Source: Flavobacterium noncentrifugens
GTDB lineage: Bacteria; Bacteroidota; Bacteroidia; Flavobacteriales; Flavobacteriaceae
Direction of reading: 5' to 3'
NCBI RefSeq assembly: GCF_900100375.1
Contig: NZ_FNEZ01000001.1
Location: 1-64,000 of the forward strand
DNA length: 64,000 nt
Shown here in pieces: positions 36,710 through 45,812 of the stretch. A program made the position numbers and the translations under genes. Position 1 is the stretch's first letter. The number at the start of each line of letters is the position of its first letter. The notes under the pieces were generated by a model. The model ran no database searches. It saw only the letters and a program-made list of their open reading frames with translations, and was not told the DNA's origin.

Positions 36710-36717
36710 CAAAGATA
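36710..36717 (-). promoter_or_regulatory. Predicted -7 element of the Pmp3-family gene
   Basis: TATCTTTG on the minus strand, 17 bases before the ATG at 36692. It is an exact consensus match and supports the small gene being expressed. Confidence 0.5.
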
Positions 36718-36744
36718 CGAATGTTTATTTCCGTAAAATCTTAA

Positions 36745-37500
36745 TTATTTCTTATCTAAAACGACTTCCAAACTCATTTTCTCAGGTTGTTCGAGATAAT
36801 CGATCAGGGAATACGGGACAGTCACCGTTTTGCGGTCGTCGCTAAACAACGCATTCGGGTTGGATACCGATTTGACTTTTCTCGGAAAATGATATTTCAT
36901 CGTATAATGTGACGACCCAAACATCATCTTCATCATTCCGGTCGTATCTTTCGTTTGTTCAAACAACTGCCTGTCTTTGATTTTAATTGTGCGTTTAAAA
37001 GTCGTTCCGTCGAATGAATATTTCAATTCGGTATTGTCTGCGCCTTTCATCATACCGCCAAACGGATTTGAAGCGTCCTGAGCCGGCGATTTTTCCAGAT
37101 CTTTTACCGATTTCATGGCCTGCATCATGTCCTGTAGCTCGCTGGCTTTCTTAAAATCAGTAAAAACCGACATTTTAAATTCCTTGTTTTTCGCGCTCAT
37201 TTTCATATTGACCGACATGTTTTCCATTTTCTTCAAGCGTTCCTGTTCCGCAACCGGCAATTTTGCAATGCTGTCTTTTTTCTCAGCTAACAATTGCTTG
37301 AATGTAAAGGTCGAATCGATCTCTTTTGCTTTTCCGCCTTCCATCATTTTATCTCCGGCCATCGCCATAAGTTCCGAAGCGTTCACGTCGAACGAGATTT
37401 TCCCGCTCCCGTCTTCTTTCACATCAATATTTTCGGTCATCTGGCAGCTTGCCATAAATAAGGAAATCAGTACGGCGACAACATATGATCTTGCTTTCAT
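36745..37500 (-). CDS. Hypothetical lipoprotein (251 aa)
   Basis: The start at 37500 gives a clean lipoprotein signal (MKARSYVVAVLISLFMASC). A longer frame from 37527 overruns the -7 element. The mature part has an N-terminal beta segment (TENIDVKEDGSGKISFDVNASEL) and a Met/Lys-rich helical middle. A beta-rich end follows (TVTVPYSLIDYLEQPEKMSLEVVLD). The layout is similar to LppM-like envelope lipoproteins, but I cannot assign a function. Monocistronic by appearance. Confidence 0.78.
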   Translation of the reverse strand: MKARSYVVAVLISLFMASCQMTENIDVKEDGSGKISFDVNASELMAMAGDKMMEGGKAKEIDSTFTFKQLLAEKKDSIAKLPVAEQERLKKMENMSVNMKMSAKNKEFKMSVFTDFKKASELQDMMQAMKSVKDLEKSPAQDASNPFGGMMKGADNTELKYSFDGTTFKRTIKIKDRQLFEQTKDTTGMMKMMFGSSHYTMKYHFPRKVKSVSNPNALFSDDRKTVTVPYSLIDYLEQPEKMSLEVVLDKK

Positions 37501-37524
37501 TTTAGGTAATTTGATTATTTTTCC

Positions 37525-37532
37525 CAAATATA
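37525..37532 (-). promoter_or_regulatory. Predicted -7 element of the 251-aa lipoprotein gene
   Basis: TATATTTG on the minus strand, 24 bases before the ATG at 37500. Confidence 0.45.
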
Positions 37533-37669
37533 ATGATTAAACGATAATTTTCCCCTCAAACGATTTTTAATACATTATATATGGATTCACAAAACAGAAT
37601 CAAAATTTAGAATCGTTCTAACTACTTTTTTGGCAATTTACTCGTTTATAAATGTAATTTTATTTAAAA

Positions 37670-38080
37670 ATGCTGCTACTGTTTATGAATGCCATTGCCA
37701 ATGAAAATGCCCTGAACACGCAACTCGAAACGATCAATTTAAAGATCGGCGAACTCAATGACCAGAAGATCCTATTGCTTTTGCAGGCAATCGGATTTGA
37801 TTTGGATAAACTTCCGAAAGATTTACTTCAATGGAAAACAATTTTAATCGTCGTTCCAAACCGAAAAACCTCACACGAACTCAAGCCTTACCGCTATTCG
37901 ATCGACAGGATCGCGCTTGCCACAAATGTCAACGCCAAAGAAATCAACATTTACGATCTTGACCAGTGGAAAGCCGCTTTTAAAAACAAAACGCAGCTGC
38001 AAATCCGGAATTTACTCAAAACGACTTTCGGCGGCAGCAAAAAACTCCCAGAAGATTACCAGAAGCAACAATCAACATAA
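37670..38080 (+). CDS. Hypothetical protein (136 aa)
   Basis: I do not recognise this protein. It has no signal peptide. The first ~60 residues are helical and Leu-rich (TQLETINLKIGELNDQKILLLLQAIGF, coiled-coil-like). They are followed by a short hydrophobic strand TILIVVPN and a basic C-terminal half. Starts at 37670 and 37685 (MNAIANENAL) are both possible. It lies 59 bp upstream of the response regulator on the same strand, but no link to metal efflux is evident. It could be a small cytoplasmic adaptor; that is a guess. Confidence 0.6.
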   Translation: MLLLFMNAIANENALNTQLETINLKIGELNDQKILLLLQAIGFDLDKLPKDLLQWKTILIVVPNRKTSHELKPYRYSIDRIALATNVNAKEINIYDLDQWKAAFKNKTQLQIRNLLKTTFGGSKKLPEDYQKQQST

Positions 38081-38114
38081 CTTTTTATTGGCATTTCAGC
38101 TAAACTGTTTTTCA

Positions 38115-38122
38115 TACTTTTG
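38115..38122 (+). promoter_or_regulatory. Predicted -7 element of the two-component operon
   Basis: TACTTTTG on the plus strand, 17 bases before the response regulator ATG at 38140. A TTG at 38088-38090 is 24 bases upstream, further than usual. Confidence 0.4.
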
Positions 38123-38139
38123 CAACTTGCTTAAATGGT

Positions 38140-38820
38140 ATGACAAAAATCCTGTTGCTCGAAGACGATCCGGTCCTTTCCAAAGAAGTCAGCGAATTCC
38201 TGAAATCGCAGGGTTTCGACTGCAATTGTGTTTTTGACGGCGAAATATTTTTCCGGCAATTGAAAAACAATTCCTATCAGATTTTTCTGCTCGACATCAA
38301 TGTTCCGAAATTAAATGGCCTCGATGTGTGCAAAAAAATCCGCGAAGACGATAAAACCACGCCCATTTTAATGCTTACCGCTTATGGCGACCTGACCGAC
38401 AAAATGGACGCTTTTAAGCTTGGCGCCGATGATTATCTCGTGAAGCCGTTTCACCTTGAAGAATTGCACATCCGGATTTTATCGCTGTTGCGGAGAAGTT
38501 CCGTTCCGCAAAATTCCGATGAAATCATCACCATCGATGACCTTGAGATCAACACGTCTGCGCTTTCGGTAAAACGTAGCGAAACTGCCATCGAACTGAC
38601 CCAGAAAGAATACCAACTCTTGTTGTTATTGGCGAAAGCCAAAGGCCGCGTGCTTTCCAAACAGTCCATTTCTGAACAGCTTTGGGACGTGCATTTCGAC
38701 ACCAACCTAAATACGATCGAAGTCTACATCAATTTCCTGCGCAAGAAAATCGACCGCAATTTTGAGCATAAACTCATTCGCACACGCCCTGGATTCGGCT
38801 ATTATTTAAAATCAGAATGA
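38140..38820 (+). CDS. OmpR-family response regulator
   Basis: This 226-residue regulator has a receiver domain at residues 1-118, with acidic pocket D9-D10, phospho-acceptor D52 (FLLDINVPKLNG) and the conserved Lys in DDYLVKPFH. The winged-helix DNA-binding domain covers ~130-226 (LTQKEYQLLLLLAKAKGRV, TIEVYINFLRKKID, IRTRPGFGYYL). Its stop overlaps the histidine kinase start as ATGA, so the two are translationally coupled. It probably controls the CzcCBA-type efflux genes downstream in response to metal, by analogy with CzcR/CusR systems. Confidence 0.94.
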   Translation: MTKILLLEDDPVLSKEVSEFLKSQGFDCNCVFDGEIFFRQLKNNSYQIFLLDINVPKLNGLDVCKKIREDDKTTPILMLTAYGDLTDKMDAFKLGADDYLVKPFHLEELHIRILSLLRRSSVPQNSDEIITIDDLEINTSALSVKRSETAIELTQKEYQLLLLLAKAKGRVLSKQSISEQLWDVHFDTNLNTIEVYINFLRKKIDRNFEHKLIRTRPGFGYYLKSE

Positions 38821-40178
38821 CTTTAAAAAGAAAAATAGCGATCAACATTAGCATTGCATTTTCGTTGCTTTACGGTATTTCGGCTTTGCTGATTTACATT
38901 TCATTTTCGACGTTCCGAAAGGAAGAATTTCAACACAGGCTTGAAGAAAAAGCGCGAACGACAACCAAATTGCTGTTCGAAGTCAAGGAAATCGACCGAA
39001 ACATTTTAAAACTTATCGATCAGAATACGATCAACAAATTGTACAACGAAAAAACATTGGTTTTCGACCACAATTACAAACTCATTTACAGCAGCATCGA
39101 CGACGCTTCGATCAAGTGGAATTTATCCGATCTCAAAAAATTAAAATCTGAAAAAACAATTTTCCGTACCGATAAAGAAAAAGACGTTTTCGGGATTTTC
39201 TATGATTTTGAAGGCACAGCCGATTATTACGTTTTGATCGCCGCCGAAGATAAATACGGAAAAACACAATTGCATTTTTTATTGGAAATCCTGATTATCA
39301 GCTTTTTTTTAGGAACGGCGCTGGTTTGGTTTTCGACCTATTTTTTTATCCGAAAACAGTTGGAACCGCTCGATGATTTTGAAAAACGGATCACCAAAAT
39401 CTCGGCAAACCGTCTCAATACACAACTTTCCGAAACTGCAAAAGACGACGAGATTAATCTATTGACCAAAGCGTTCAACCAAATGCTGATCCGGATCGAA
39501 AATTCGTTTAACGCGCAAAAGGAATTTACGTCAAATGCCTCGCACGAACTGCGAACGCCCATCACGCGCCTGACGTTGCAACTCGACAACCTGATCAAAC
39601 AGGAAAACCACGCACCATCGACCATTGCTTATTTAAAAAGTATGGAAAACGACCTAAATCAAGTCACCGATTTGATCAATTCGTTGTTGTTACTCGCCAA
39701 AATAAATAGGTCTGAGGCCGAAAGTCAACTCAAAAAAGAGCGCATCGACGAAATTGTTTTTGAGGCTTTTGACAAAGTAAAAATGACACAGCCCGATTTT
39801 CAGATGAATTTCGAAATCCTTGGAAATCCCGATTCTGACCTTGAAATCAACGGCATCAAATCATTGCTCGAAATCGTGTTTGCCAACCTTTTCCGCAATG
39901 CTTATCTGTATTCTGACAACAAAAAAGCCAACGTCACCATTGAAGAAAATGAAAACCGTCAAATGGTTGTTACGATCACAAACGACGGTGAAAAAATTAT
40001 CAAAGACGAACAAAGCAAACTCTTCCAGCCTTTTGTTCGCGGCACAAATGCAACGCAAATTCACGGTTCCGGGCTTGGTTTGCGAATCGCGAAACGAATC
40101 CTCGATTACCATCAGGCCAAAATCGATTATTCAGATGCAAACGGACTTCATCAATTCTGCATCACATTTTCCATTTAA
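38817..40178 (+). CDS. Sensor histidine kinase
   Basis: This 453-residue kinase has two transmembrane helices (residues ~8-30 and ~155-178) flanking a ~125-residue periplasmic sensor. A HAMP-like linker (QLEPLDDFEKRITKI) and a HisKA domain with H243 (SNASHELRTPITRL) follow. The HATPase domain includes FANLFRNAYLYS (N box) and GSGLGLRIAKRI (G2 box). The architecture matches metal-sensing CusS/CzcS-type kinases. It is co-translated with the regulator. The periplasmic domain has few His or Cys residues, so the actual ligand is uncertain. Confidence 0.93.
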   Translation: MTLKRKIAINISIAFSLLYGISALLIYISFSTFRKEEFQHRLEEKARTTTKLLFEVKEIDRNILKLIDQNTINKLYNEKTLVFDHNYKLIYSSIDDASIKWNLSDLKKLKSEKTIFRTDKEKDVFGIFYDFEGTADYYVLIAAEDKYGKTQLHFLLEILIISFFLGTALVWFSTYFFIRKQLEPLDDFEKRITKISANRLNTQLSETAKDDEINLLTKAFNQMLIRIENSFNAQKEFTSNASHELRTPITRLTLQLDNLIKQENHAPSTIAYLKSMENDLNQVTDLINSLLLLAKINRSEAESQLKKERIDEIVFEAFDKVKMTQPDFQMNFEILGNPDSDLEINGIKSLLEIVFANLFRNAYLYSDNKKANVTIEENENRQMVVTITNDGEKIIKDEQSKLFQPFVRGTNATQIHGSGLGLRIAKRILDYHQAKIDYSDANGLHQFCITFSI

Positions 40179-40259
40179 CGAATTAAGTTTTTTTTAAGGT
40201 CGGCTTAAAGCCAAATTTAAGTTGGCCGCCCGAATCTTTGCAGACTAAAAAGTCCAAAG

Positions 40260-41504
40260 ATGAAAATCAAATGTCTAATCGTTGCGTTCTTCTGTTTCGG
40301 AATTGCCGTCGCACAGCAAAACTTCACACTCAAAGACTGCGACGACGCACTGCAGAAAAACAACTTGCAACTGCTTGCCCAACAATACAATATTTCTGCC
40401 GCGCAAGCCGGAATTATCCAGGCAAAAATCTGGGAACAACCTGTCGTTACTGCTGACGTCAATGCTTATAATCCTGAAGCCCGTCGCTATTTTGACATTG
40501 GCACGAATGGCCAAAAATTCTTTGCAGTTGAACAGCTGATTTACCTTGGCGGAAAGAAGAAAAACGAGATCCGGTTTGCAAAAACCAATGCCGAAATCGC
40601 CGGATTGCAGTTTGAGGAATTGCTTTTCAACCTGAAAGGCCAACTGCACCGAAGTTTTTATTCCGTTTACTTCGATAACAAGAAAATCGCCGCAATCGAA
40701 TTGCAGATCAGCCAGATTGAAGCACTTTTAAAATCTTATGAAGTCCAGGCCGATAAAGGAAATATTCCGTTGGGCGACGTGGTACGGCTGCAATCTTTGG
40801 TGCTGAACCTCAAAAACGACCGCATTGAGATCATCCGGAACAACACTTCGGAAAGGCAAAACCTGAATTTCCTTACCGGAATCGACGGCATCATTACGCC
40901 ATCAATCAACGAAAAAGAAATCGTTCAAAACTTCAAAACCGAAAAGTTTAAAAAGGACGAATTATTGGCTTTGGCCAAAGAAAAAAACCCCGAATTCCTG
41001 ATTGCCCAGAAAAATATCGAAGCGCAGCAAATTGCCGTAAAATGGCAGAAAGCGCTGTCGGTTCCAGACATTACCGCGGGAATGGCTTACGATCAAAACA
41101 GCGGTGCTTTTCACGATCAGGTCAATGTTACACTCGGAATTCCGCTGCCGTTATGGAATAAAAACAAAGGGAACATCAAAATCGCCGAAGCGCAATTGGG
41201 CGAAACCAAAGCCAAAGCCGAATTTCAATCCAACTTGCTGAAAAGCAATATCGAAAGCGCTTACAACATTTGGAAAATCCAGCAGTCGGAATCTGAAAAC
41301 CTCAAAGAATCAGCCTGCCAGAATCTCGAAACGGTTTACAAAGGCGTGTTGTTCAACTTCCAGAAACGCAACATTTCACTATTCGAATTTACCGATTTTA
41401 TGGAAAGCTATAATCAAAGCAACCTCCAGATCAATGAAATCTACAAGCAGTTGATTTTGTCCGGAGAAACTTTAAACCACATTACAAACACCAATCTTTT
41501 CTAA
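40260..41504 (+). CDS. TolC/CzcC-family outer-membrane efflux protein
   Basis: This 414-residue outer-membrane channel subunit has a signal peptide (MKIKCLIVAFFCFGIAVAQ) and the two long coiled-coil hairpin halves of the family (AAQAGIIQAKIWEQPVVTADVNAYNP; LGETKAKAEFQSNLLKSNIESAYN). It forms the exit duct for the adaptor and RND pump encoded next, at one base spacing. It lies 81 bp after the kinase gene, and readthrough from the two-component genes is likely. Confidence 0.92.
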   Translation: MKIKCLIVAFFCFGIAVAQQNFTLKDCDDALQKNNLQLLAQQYNISAAQAGIIQAKIWEQPVVTADVNAYNPEARRYFDIGTNGQKFFAVEQLIYLGGKKKNEIRFAKTNAEIAGLQFEELLFNLKGQLHRSFYSVYFDNKKIAAIELQISQIEALLKSYEVQADKGNIPLGDVVRLQSLVLNLKNDRIEIIRNNTSERQNLNFLTGIDGIITPSINEKEIVQNFKTEKFKKDELLALAKEKNPEFLIAQKNIEAQQIAVKWQKALSVPDITAGMAYDQNSGAFHDQVNVTLGIPLPLWNKNKGNIKIAEAQLGETKAKAEFQSNLLKSNIESAYNIWKIQQSESENLKESACQNLETVYKGVLFNFQKRNISLFEFTDFMESYNQSNLQINEIYKQLILSGETLNHITNTNLF

Positions 41505-41505
41505 G

Positions 41506-42582
41506 ATGAAATACATCGCAATCCTTGCCACAACCGCGCTTTTATGCTCGTGCAAACCCGACATTAAACCTGAAATCAAGGCAACTTTCGTACTGAGCGA
41601 CAAAATGCTTGAAACGACAAAAACCGAAACCGCAACATTCCAGCCGCTCAAAACCGAAGACACTTTCTACGGAAAAATTACAGCCGACAACAATAAAACG
41701 ATCGAAGTCTATCCGGTTGTTGGCGGAAACGTTTCAAAGGTTTTTGTCGAACTCGGCGATTACGTCAAAAAAGGGCAATTGCTCGCAACGATCAGAAGCA
41801 CTGAAGTAGCCGATTTCGAAAAACAGCTTGAAGACGCGCAAAACGACGCCATCGTTTCGAAGAACAACCTGAAAGTTGCACAGGAATTGTTTGAAGGCAA
41901 ATTGAATTCTGAGCGCGACGTACTCGAAGCGAAAAGCCAATGCGACAAAGCCAAATCGCAATTGCAGCGCATTCAGGAAACATACAAAATTTACAACATC
42001 AAAACCGGTGCGATTTACGAAGTGCGTTCGCCCCTAAACGGTTTTATTGTCGAAAAAAAGATCAACCAGGACATGCTTTTGCGAAACGACCGCAGCGATA
42101 ATATTTTTGACATCGCCGAAATCGATGAAGTTACAGTAGTCGCAAACGTCAATGAAAGCGACATCAACCGTGTAAAGCAAGGCGAAAGCGCATCGGTGAC
42201 CACATTGAGTTATCCTGACAAAGTTTTTAATGGAAAAGTCGATAAGATCTTCAACATTATCGATCCTGAAACTAAGGCGATGAAAGTGCTGATCAAGCTC
42301 GGCAATCCGGGATTTATCCTCAAACCTGAAATGCGCGCGAACATCAGATTGTCTTATACTGAAAATGATAAAAAGATGCTGGCAATCCCGGCATCGGCGA
42401 TCATTTTCGACAAATCAAAAAATTATGTCATGATCTACAAAGACCGAAACAACATTGAAACGCGGCAGGTTGAAGTGTTCCGCCAGGTTGGAAATATGGC
42501 CTACATTTCGTTCGGCCTGACCGAAAATGAAAAAGTAATGACACAAAACCAGTTGTTGGTTTATGATGCGCTAAACGATTAA
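41506..42582 (+). CDS. RND efflux periplasmic adaptor (CzcB/CusB type)
   Basis: This 358-residue membrane-fusion protein has a lipoprotein signal (MKYIAILATTALLCSC). The barrel-sandwich/lipoyl half-motifs (GGNVSKVFVELGDYVKKGQLLATI and VRSPLNGFIVEKKINQDMLL) flank an alpha-helical hairpin at residues ~105-160. A beta-barrel domain (VVANVNESDINRVKQGE) follows. It links the inner-membrane pump to the TolC-like channel. The short N-terminus lacks a His-rich metal-binding extension. Confidence 0.92.
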   Translation: MKYIAILATTALLCSCKPDIKPEIKATFVLSDKMLETTKTETATFQPLKTEDTFYGKITADNNKTIEVYPVVGGNVSKVFVELGDYVKKGQLLATIRSTEVADFEKQLEDAQNDAIVSKNNLKVAQELFEGKLNSERDVLEAKSQCDKAKSQLQRIQETYKIYNIKTGAIYEVRSPLNGFIVEKKINQDMLLRNDRSDNIFDIAEIDEVTVVANVNESDINRVKQGESASVTTLSYPDKVFNGKVDKIFNIIDPETKAMKVLIKLGNPGFILKPEMRANIRLSYTENDKKMLAIPASAIIFDKSKNYVMIYKDRNNIETRQVEVFRQVGNMAYISFGLTENEKVMTQNQLLVYDALND

Positions 42583-42585
42583 ATT

Positions 42586-45500
42586 ATGAACAAGTTTATT
42601 AGGAATATTATTTCTTTTTCGCTGAAAAACAAAGCATTCACCTTTTTTTGGGTGTTTGTCATTGCGGTTTGCGGATTCATTTCGTTTAAAAATATGCCGA
42701 TTGAAGCGTTTCCCGATGTGACCAACACGCAAATCGTGATCGTCACGCAATGGAACGGCCGAAGTGCCGAAGAAATCGAGCGTTTTGTAACGACGCCAAT
42801 TGAGGTTGCGATGAATTCGGTACAGAAAAAAACGAGCGTGCGCAGCGTAACGATGTTTGGATTGTCGGTCATCAAGATTATTTTCGATGACGATGTTGAT
42901 GATTTTTTCGCGCGCCAGCAAGTCAACAACCAACTCCAAACGGTTTCGCTTCCCGACGATATCGACCCTGAAGTGCAGCCGCCTTACGGCCCGACAGGGG
43001 AAATTTTCCGGTATACGCTGCAAAGCAAAGACCGCGACACCCGGGATTTATTGACACTTCAAAACTGGGTCATCGACCGGCAATTGCGTGCCGTTCCCGG
43101 AGTTGCAGATATTGCTGCGTTTGGCGGACAGGAAAAAACATATGAGATCAGCGCCGATCCAAACCGGCTCTCCAAATATGACATCACGCCGCTCGAAGTT
43201 TTCGATGCGGTGAATAAAAGCAACCTGAATGTTGGCGGCGACGTCATCGAAAAAAACGGCCAGGCTTATGTCGTTCGCGGTGTCGGATTGCTCGGATCGC
43301 AGCAGGATATTGAAAATATTATCGTTAAAGATGCAGGCGGAAATCCGGTTTTGGTCAAAAATCTCGCCGATGTTTCAGAAAGTGCTTATCCGCGTGTCGG
43401 TCAAACCGGACTCAACAATAACGACGATGTAGTCGAAGGCATTGTCATCATGCGAAAAGGCGAAAATCCGCAGGAAGTGTTGGCAAAAGTCAAAGAAAAA
43501 ATCAAAGAACTCAACAGTACGGTTTTGCCTTCGGATGTCAAAATGGTGACTTTTTACGATCGTGACAACCTGATGAATTTTACGACCGAAACCGTCATGC
43601 ACAACCTGCTCGAAGGAATTATTCTGGTAACCGTGATCGTATTTTTATTCATGGCCGATTGGCGTACGACTTTGACCGTTGCGATCATCATTCCGCTGTC
43701 GTTGCTATTTGCTTTTTTCTGTCTGAAAATGAAAGGCATGACTGCCAATTTATTGTCGCTTGGCGCAGTAGATTTCGGAATTATCATTGACGGTGCGGTT
43801 GTTATGGTCGAAGGGATTTTCGTAACATTAGACCATCTGGCGAAGAAAAAAGGCATGGAAGCCTACAACAAACTCGCCATTGGAAGCGTCATTAAAAAAA
43901 CCGGTGCCGAAATGGGAAAAGCGATATTTTTTTCCAAATTAATTATCATTACCGCTTTACTACCGATTTTTGCGTTCCAGAAAGTCGAAGGCAAAATGTT
44001 CTCGCCACTCGCCTACACACTTGGCTTTGCGCTGCTTGGCGCATTGATTTTCACGCTGACCCTTGTTCCCGTTATGGCGCATTTGCTGCTGAATAAAAAC
44101 GTCCGCGAAAAGCACAATCCGTTTGTGAATTTCTGGGATAAGACCGTTGAAAAAGGATTTGCTTTCACGTTTAGGAACAAGCAAAAAACGCTGATCATCT
44201 CAATGGTTTTTGTCGTATTGACTTTTGCTTCAGGGAAATTTCTCGGAACCGAATTCCTGCCACAGCTCAATGAAGGCGCGCTCTGGATCACAGCCGAATT
44301 GCCGATGAGTTATTCCCAGCCCGAAAGTGTCACCGTGGCGAACAAACTGCGCAAAGACCTGATGACTTTCCCCGAAGTCGTCAAAGTCTTGTCGCAGGAA
44401 GGACGGTCAAATGACGGAACTGATCCTAACGGATTCAATTTCGTACAGTTTCAGGTCGATTTGAAACCGCAAAGTGAATTGCATGGAAAAACCGTCGATG
44501 CCATCATTGCTGAAATGGATGCAAAACTCAAAAACTACCAGGGCATTACCTACAATTATTCACAACCGATTATTGATAATGTTGCCGAAGCTACCGCCGG
44601 AATCAAAGCAGCGAATGCGGTAAAAATTTATGGGGACGATTTGGGCAAACTCGACGAACTCGCCTCAAAAATGATCGCCCAAATTAAAGACATTAAAGGA
44701 ATGGAAGATGTTGGCATCATCCGGAATATCGGCCAGCCGGAAGTCAGTGTGATTTTAGGCCGCGAAAAAATGGCTGCTTATGGCGTTACTTTAGCCGACG
44801 CTCAAGCCGTACTCGAAATGGCTTTCGGAGGAAAAACAGCCACACAAAAATACGAAGGCGAGAAAAAATTCGATGTCCGTGTGCGTTATGCTAAAGATTA
44901 CCGGAAAGATGAAAACGACATGTCGAACCTTAAAGTGCCCACGCTTTCTGGAACAAAAATCCCGATTAAAGAAATTGCCGCAATCAAGAAAATTACCGGC
45001 CCGGCATTTATTTATCGTGACGATACGAAGCGATTTATTGGCGTAAAATTCTCGGTGCGCGGACGCGATTTGGGGAGTACGATTGACGAAGCACAGCAAA
45101 AAGTCACTAAAAACATGCAATTGCCAAACGGTTACAAAGTGGGCTGGACAGGCGAATTTGAAAATCAGGTTCGGGCAACAGGAAGGCTCGGGCAAGTTGT
45201 TCCAATTAGTTTAATTGGGATATTTGTGCTGCTTTTTGTGTTGTTTGGAAACATCAAAGATTCGTTGCTGGTGTTGGCGAATGTTCCGTTTGCCATCATC
45301 GGCGGCATCATAGCGCTGCATATAACCGGAATGAACTTCGGGATTTCTGCCGGTGTCGGATTCATTGCCTTGCTCGGAATCTGCATCCAGAACGGCGTGA
45401 TCTTGATTACCGAATTCCATAAAAACCTAAAAGAAAAATTGTCGCTGAACGAGTCGATTACCGAAGCTGTAAAAATCAGGACGCGGCCGGTTGTCATGAC

Positions 45501-45684
45501 GGCACTAATGGCATCGATCGGATTGTTGCCTGCCGCGCTTTCAAACGGTATCGGATCGGAATCCCAAAAACCGCTTGCCATTGTCATTATCGGCGGACTG
45601 ATTACGGCAACCGTTTTGACCCTGCTCGTATTCCCGATTATTTTCTGGGTTTTCAATCGCAAAAAAAACCAGGATCTCAAATAA
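42586..45684 (+). CDS. CzcA/CusA-family heavy-metal efflux RND transporter
   Basis: This 1032-residue proton-driven inner-membrane pump has the RND topology: TM1 near residues 15-33, two large periplasmic loops, and helices TM2-6 and TM7-12. The heavy-metal-efflux signature in TM4 is intact, with D396, D402 and E409 (DFGIIIDGAVVMVE) as proton-relay residues. AEATAGIKAANAVKIYG-type loop sequence is also typical of the HME group. Divalent cations (Co/Zn/Cd/Ni) are likelier than Cu/Ag given the D-D-E relay, but the metal is not proven. It ends the operon at the terminator 45714-45743. Confidence 0.94.
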   Translation: MNKFIRNIISFSLKNKAFTFFWVFVIAVCGFISFKNMPIEAFPDVTNTQIVIVTQWNGRSAEEIERFVTTPIEVAMNSVQKKTSVRSVTMFGLSVIKIIFDDDVDDFFARQQVNNQLQTVSLPDDIDPEVQPPYGPTGEIFRYTLQSKDRDTRDLLTLQNWVIDRQLRAVPGVADIAAFGGQEKTYEISADPNRLSKYDITPLEVFDAVNKSNLNVGGDVIEKNGQAYVVRGVGLLGSQQDIENIIVKDAGGNPVLVKNLADVSESAYPRVGQTGLNNNDDVVEGIVIMRKGENPQEVLAKVKEKIKELNSTVLPSDVKMVTFYDRDNLMNFTTETVMHNLLEGIILVTVIVFLFMADWRTTLTVAIIIPLSLLFAFFCLKMKGMTANLLSLGAVDFGIIIDGAVVMVEGIFVTLDHLAKKKGMEAYNKLAIGSVIKKTGAEMGKAIFFSKLIIITALLPIFAFQKVEGKMFSPLAYTLGFALLGALIFTLTLVPVMAHLLLNKNVREKHNPFVNFWDKTVEKGFAFTFRNKQKTLIISMVFVVLTFASGKFLGTEFLPQLNEGALWITAELPMSYSQPESVTVANKLRKDLMTFPEVVKVLSQEGRSNDGTDPNGFNFVQFQVDLKPQSELHGKTVDAIIAEMDAKLKNYQGITYNYSQPIIDNVAEATAGIKAANAVKIYGDDLGKLDELASKMIAQIKDIKGMEDVGIIRNIGQPEVSVILGREKMAAYGVTLADAQAVLEMAFGGKTATQKYEGEKKFDVRVRYAKDYRKDENDMSNLKVPTLSGTKIPIKEIAAIKKITGPAFIYRDDTKRFIGVKFSVRGRDLGSTIDEAQQKVTKNMQLPNGYKVGWTGEFENQVRATGRLGQVVPISLIGIFVLLFVLFGNIKDSLLVLANVPFAIIGGIIALHITGMNFGISAGVGFIALLGICIQNGVILITEFHKNLKEKLSLNESITEAVKIRTRPVVMTALMASIGLLPAALSNGIGSESQKPLAIVIIGGLITATVLTLLVFPIIFWVFNRKKNQDLK

Positions 45685-45713
45685 AAATTTTTCATTGATT
45701 GTTGCGTTTGGAA

Positions 45714-45743
45714 AGGCTCCGTATGAAAATGCGGGGCTTTTTT
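45714..45743 (+). terminator. Terminator of the efflux operon
   Basis: AGGCTCCGTAT, a GAAA tetraloop and ATGCGGGGCTT pair over 11 positions with G-U wobbles, then a T6 run. It lies 30 bp after the RND stop and just upstream of the lysS promoter. Confidence 0.85.
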
Positions 45744-45759
45744 GCGTATTGCCGCCGCC

Positions 45760-45789
45760 TTGCACTTTCAAACATAAATACTATCTTTG
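45760..45789 (+). promoter_or_regulatory. Predicted lysS promoter, full consensus
   Basis: TTG at 45760-45762, 19 bases, then TATCTTTG at 45782-45789. This is the best -33/-7 pair in the window. The ATG at 45813 lies 23 bases downstream. It shows that an upstream in-frame ATG at 45699 cannot be the start on this transcript. Confidence 0.65.
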
Positions 45790-45812
45790 CGCTCTTAAAA
45801 TCATACATTACA

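Noticed and set aside
45699..45812. Longer N-terminus for lysyl-tRNA synthetase
   Set aside because: It would start inside the terminator of the efflux operon and upstream of the consensus promoter at 45760-45789.
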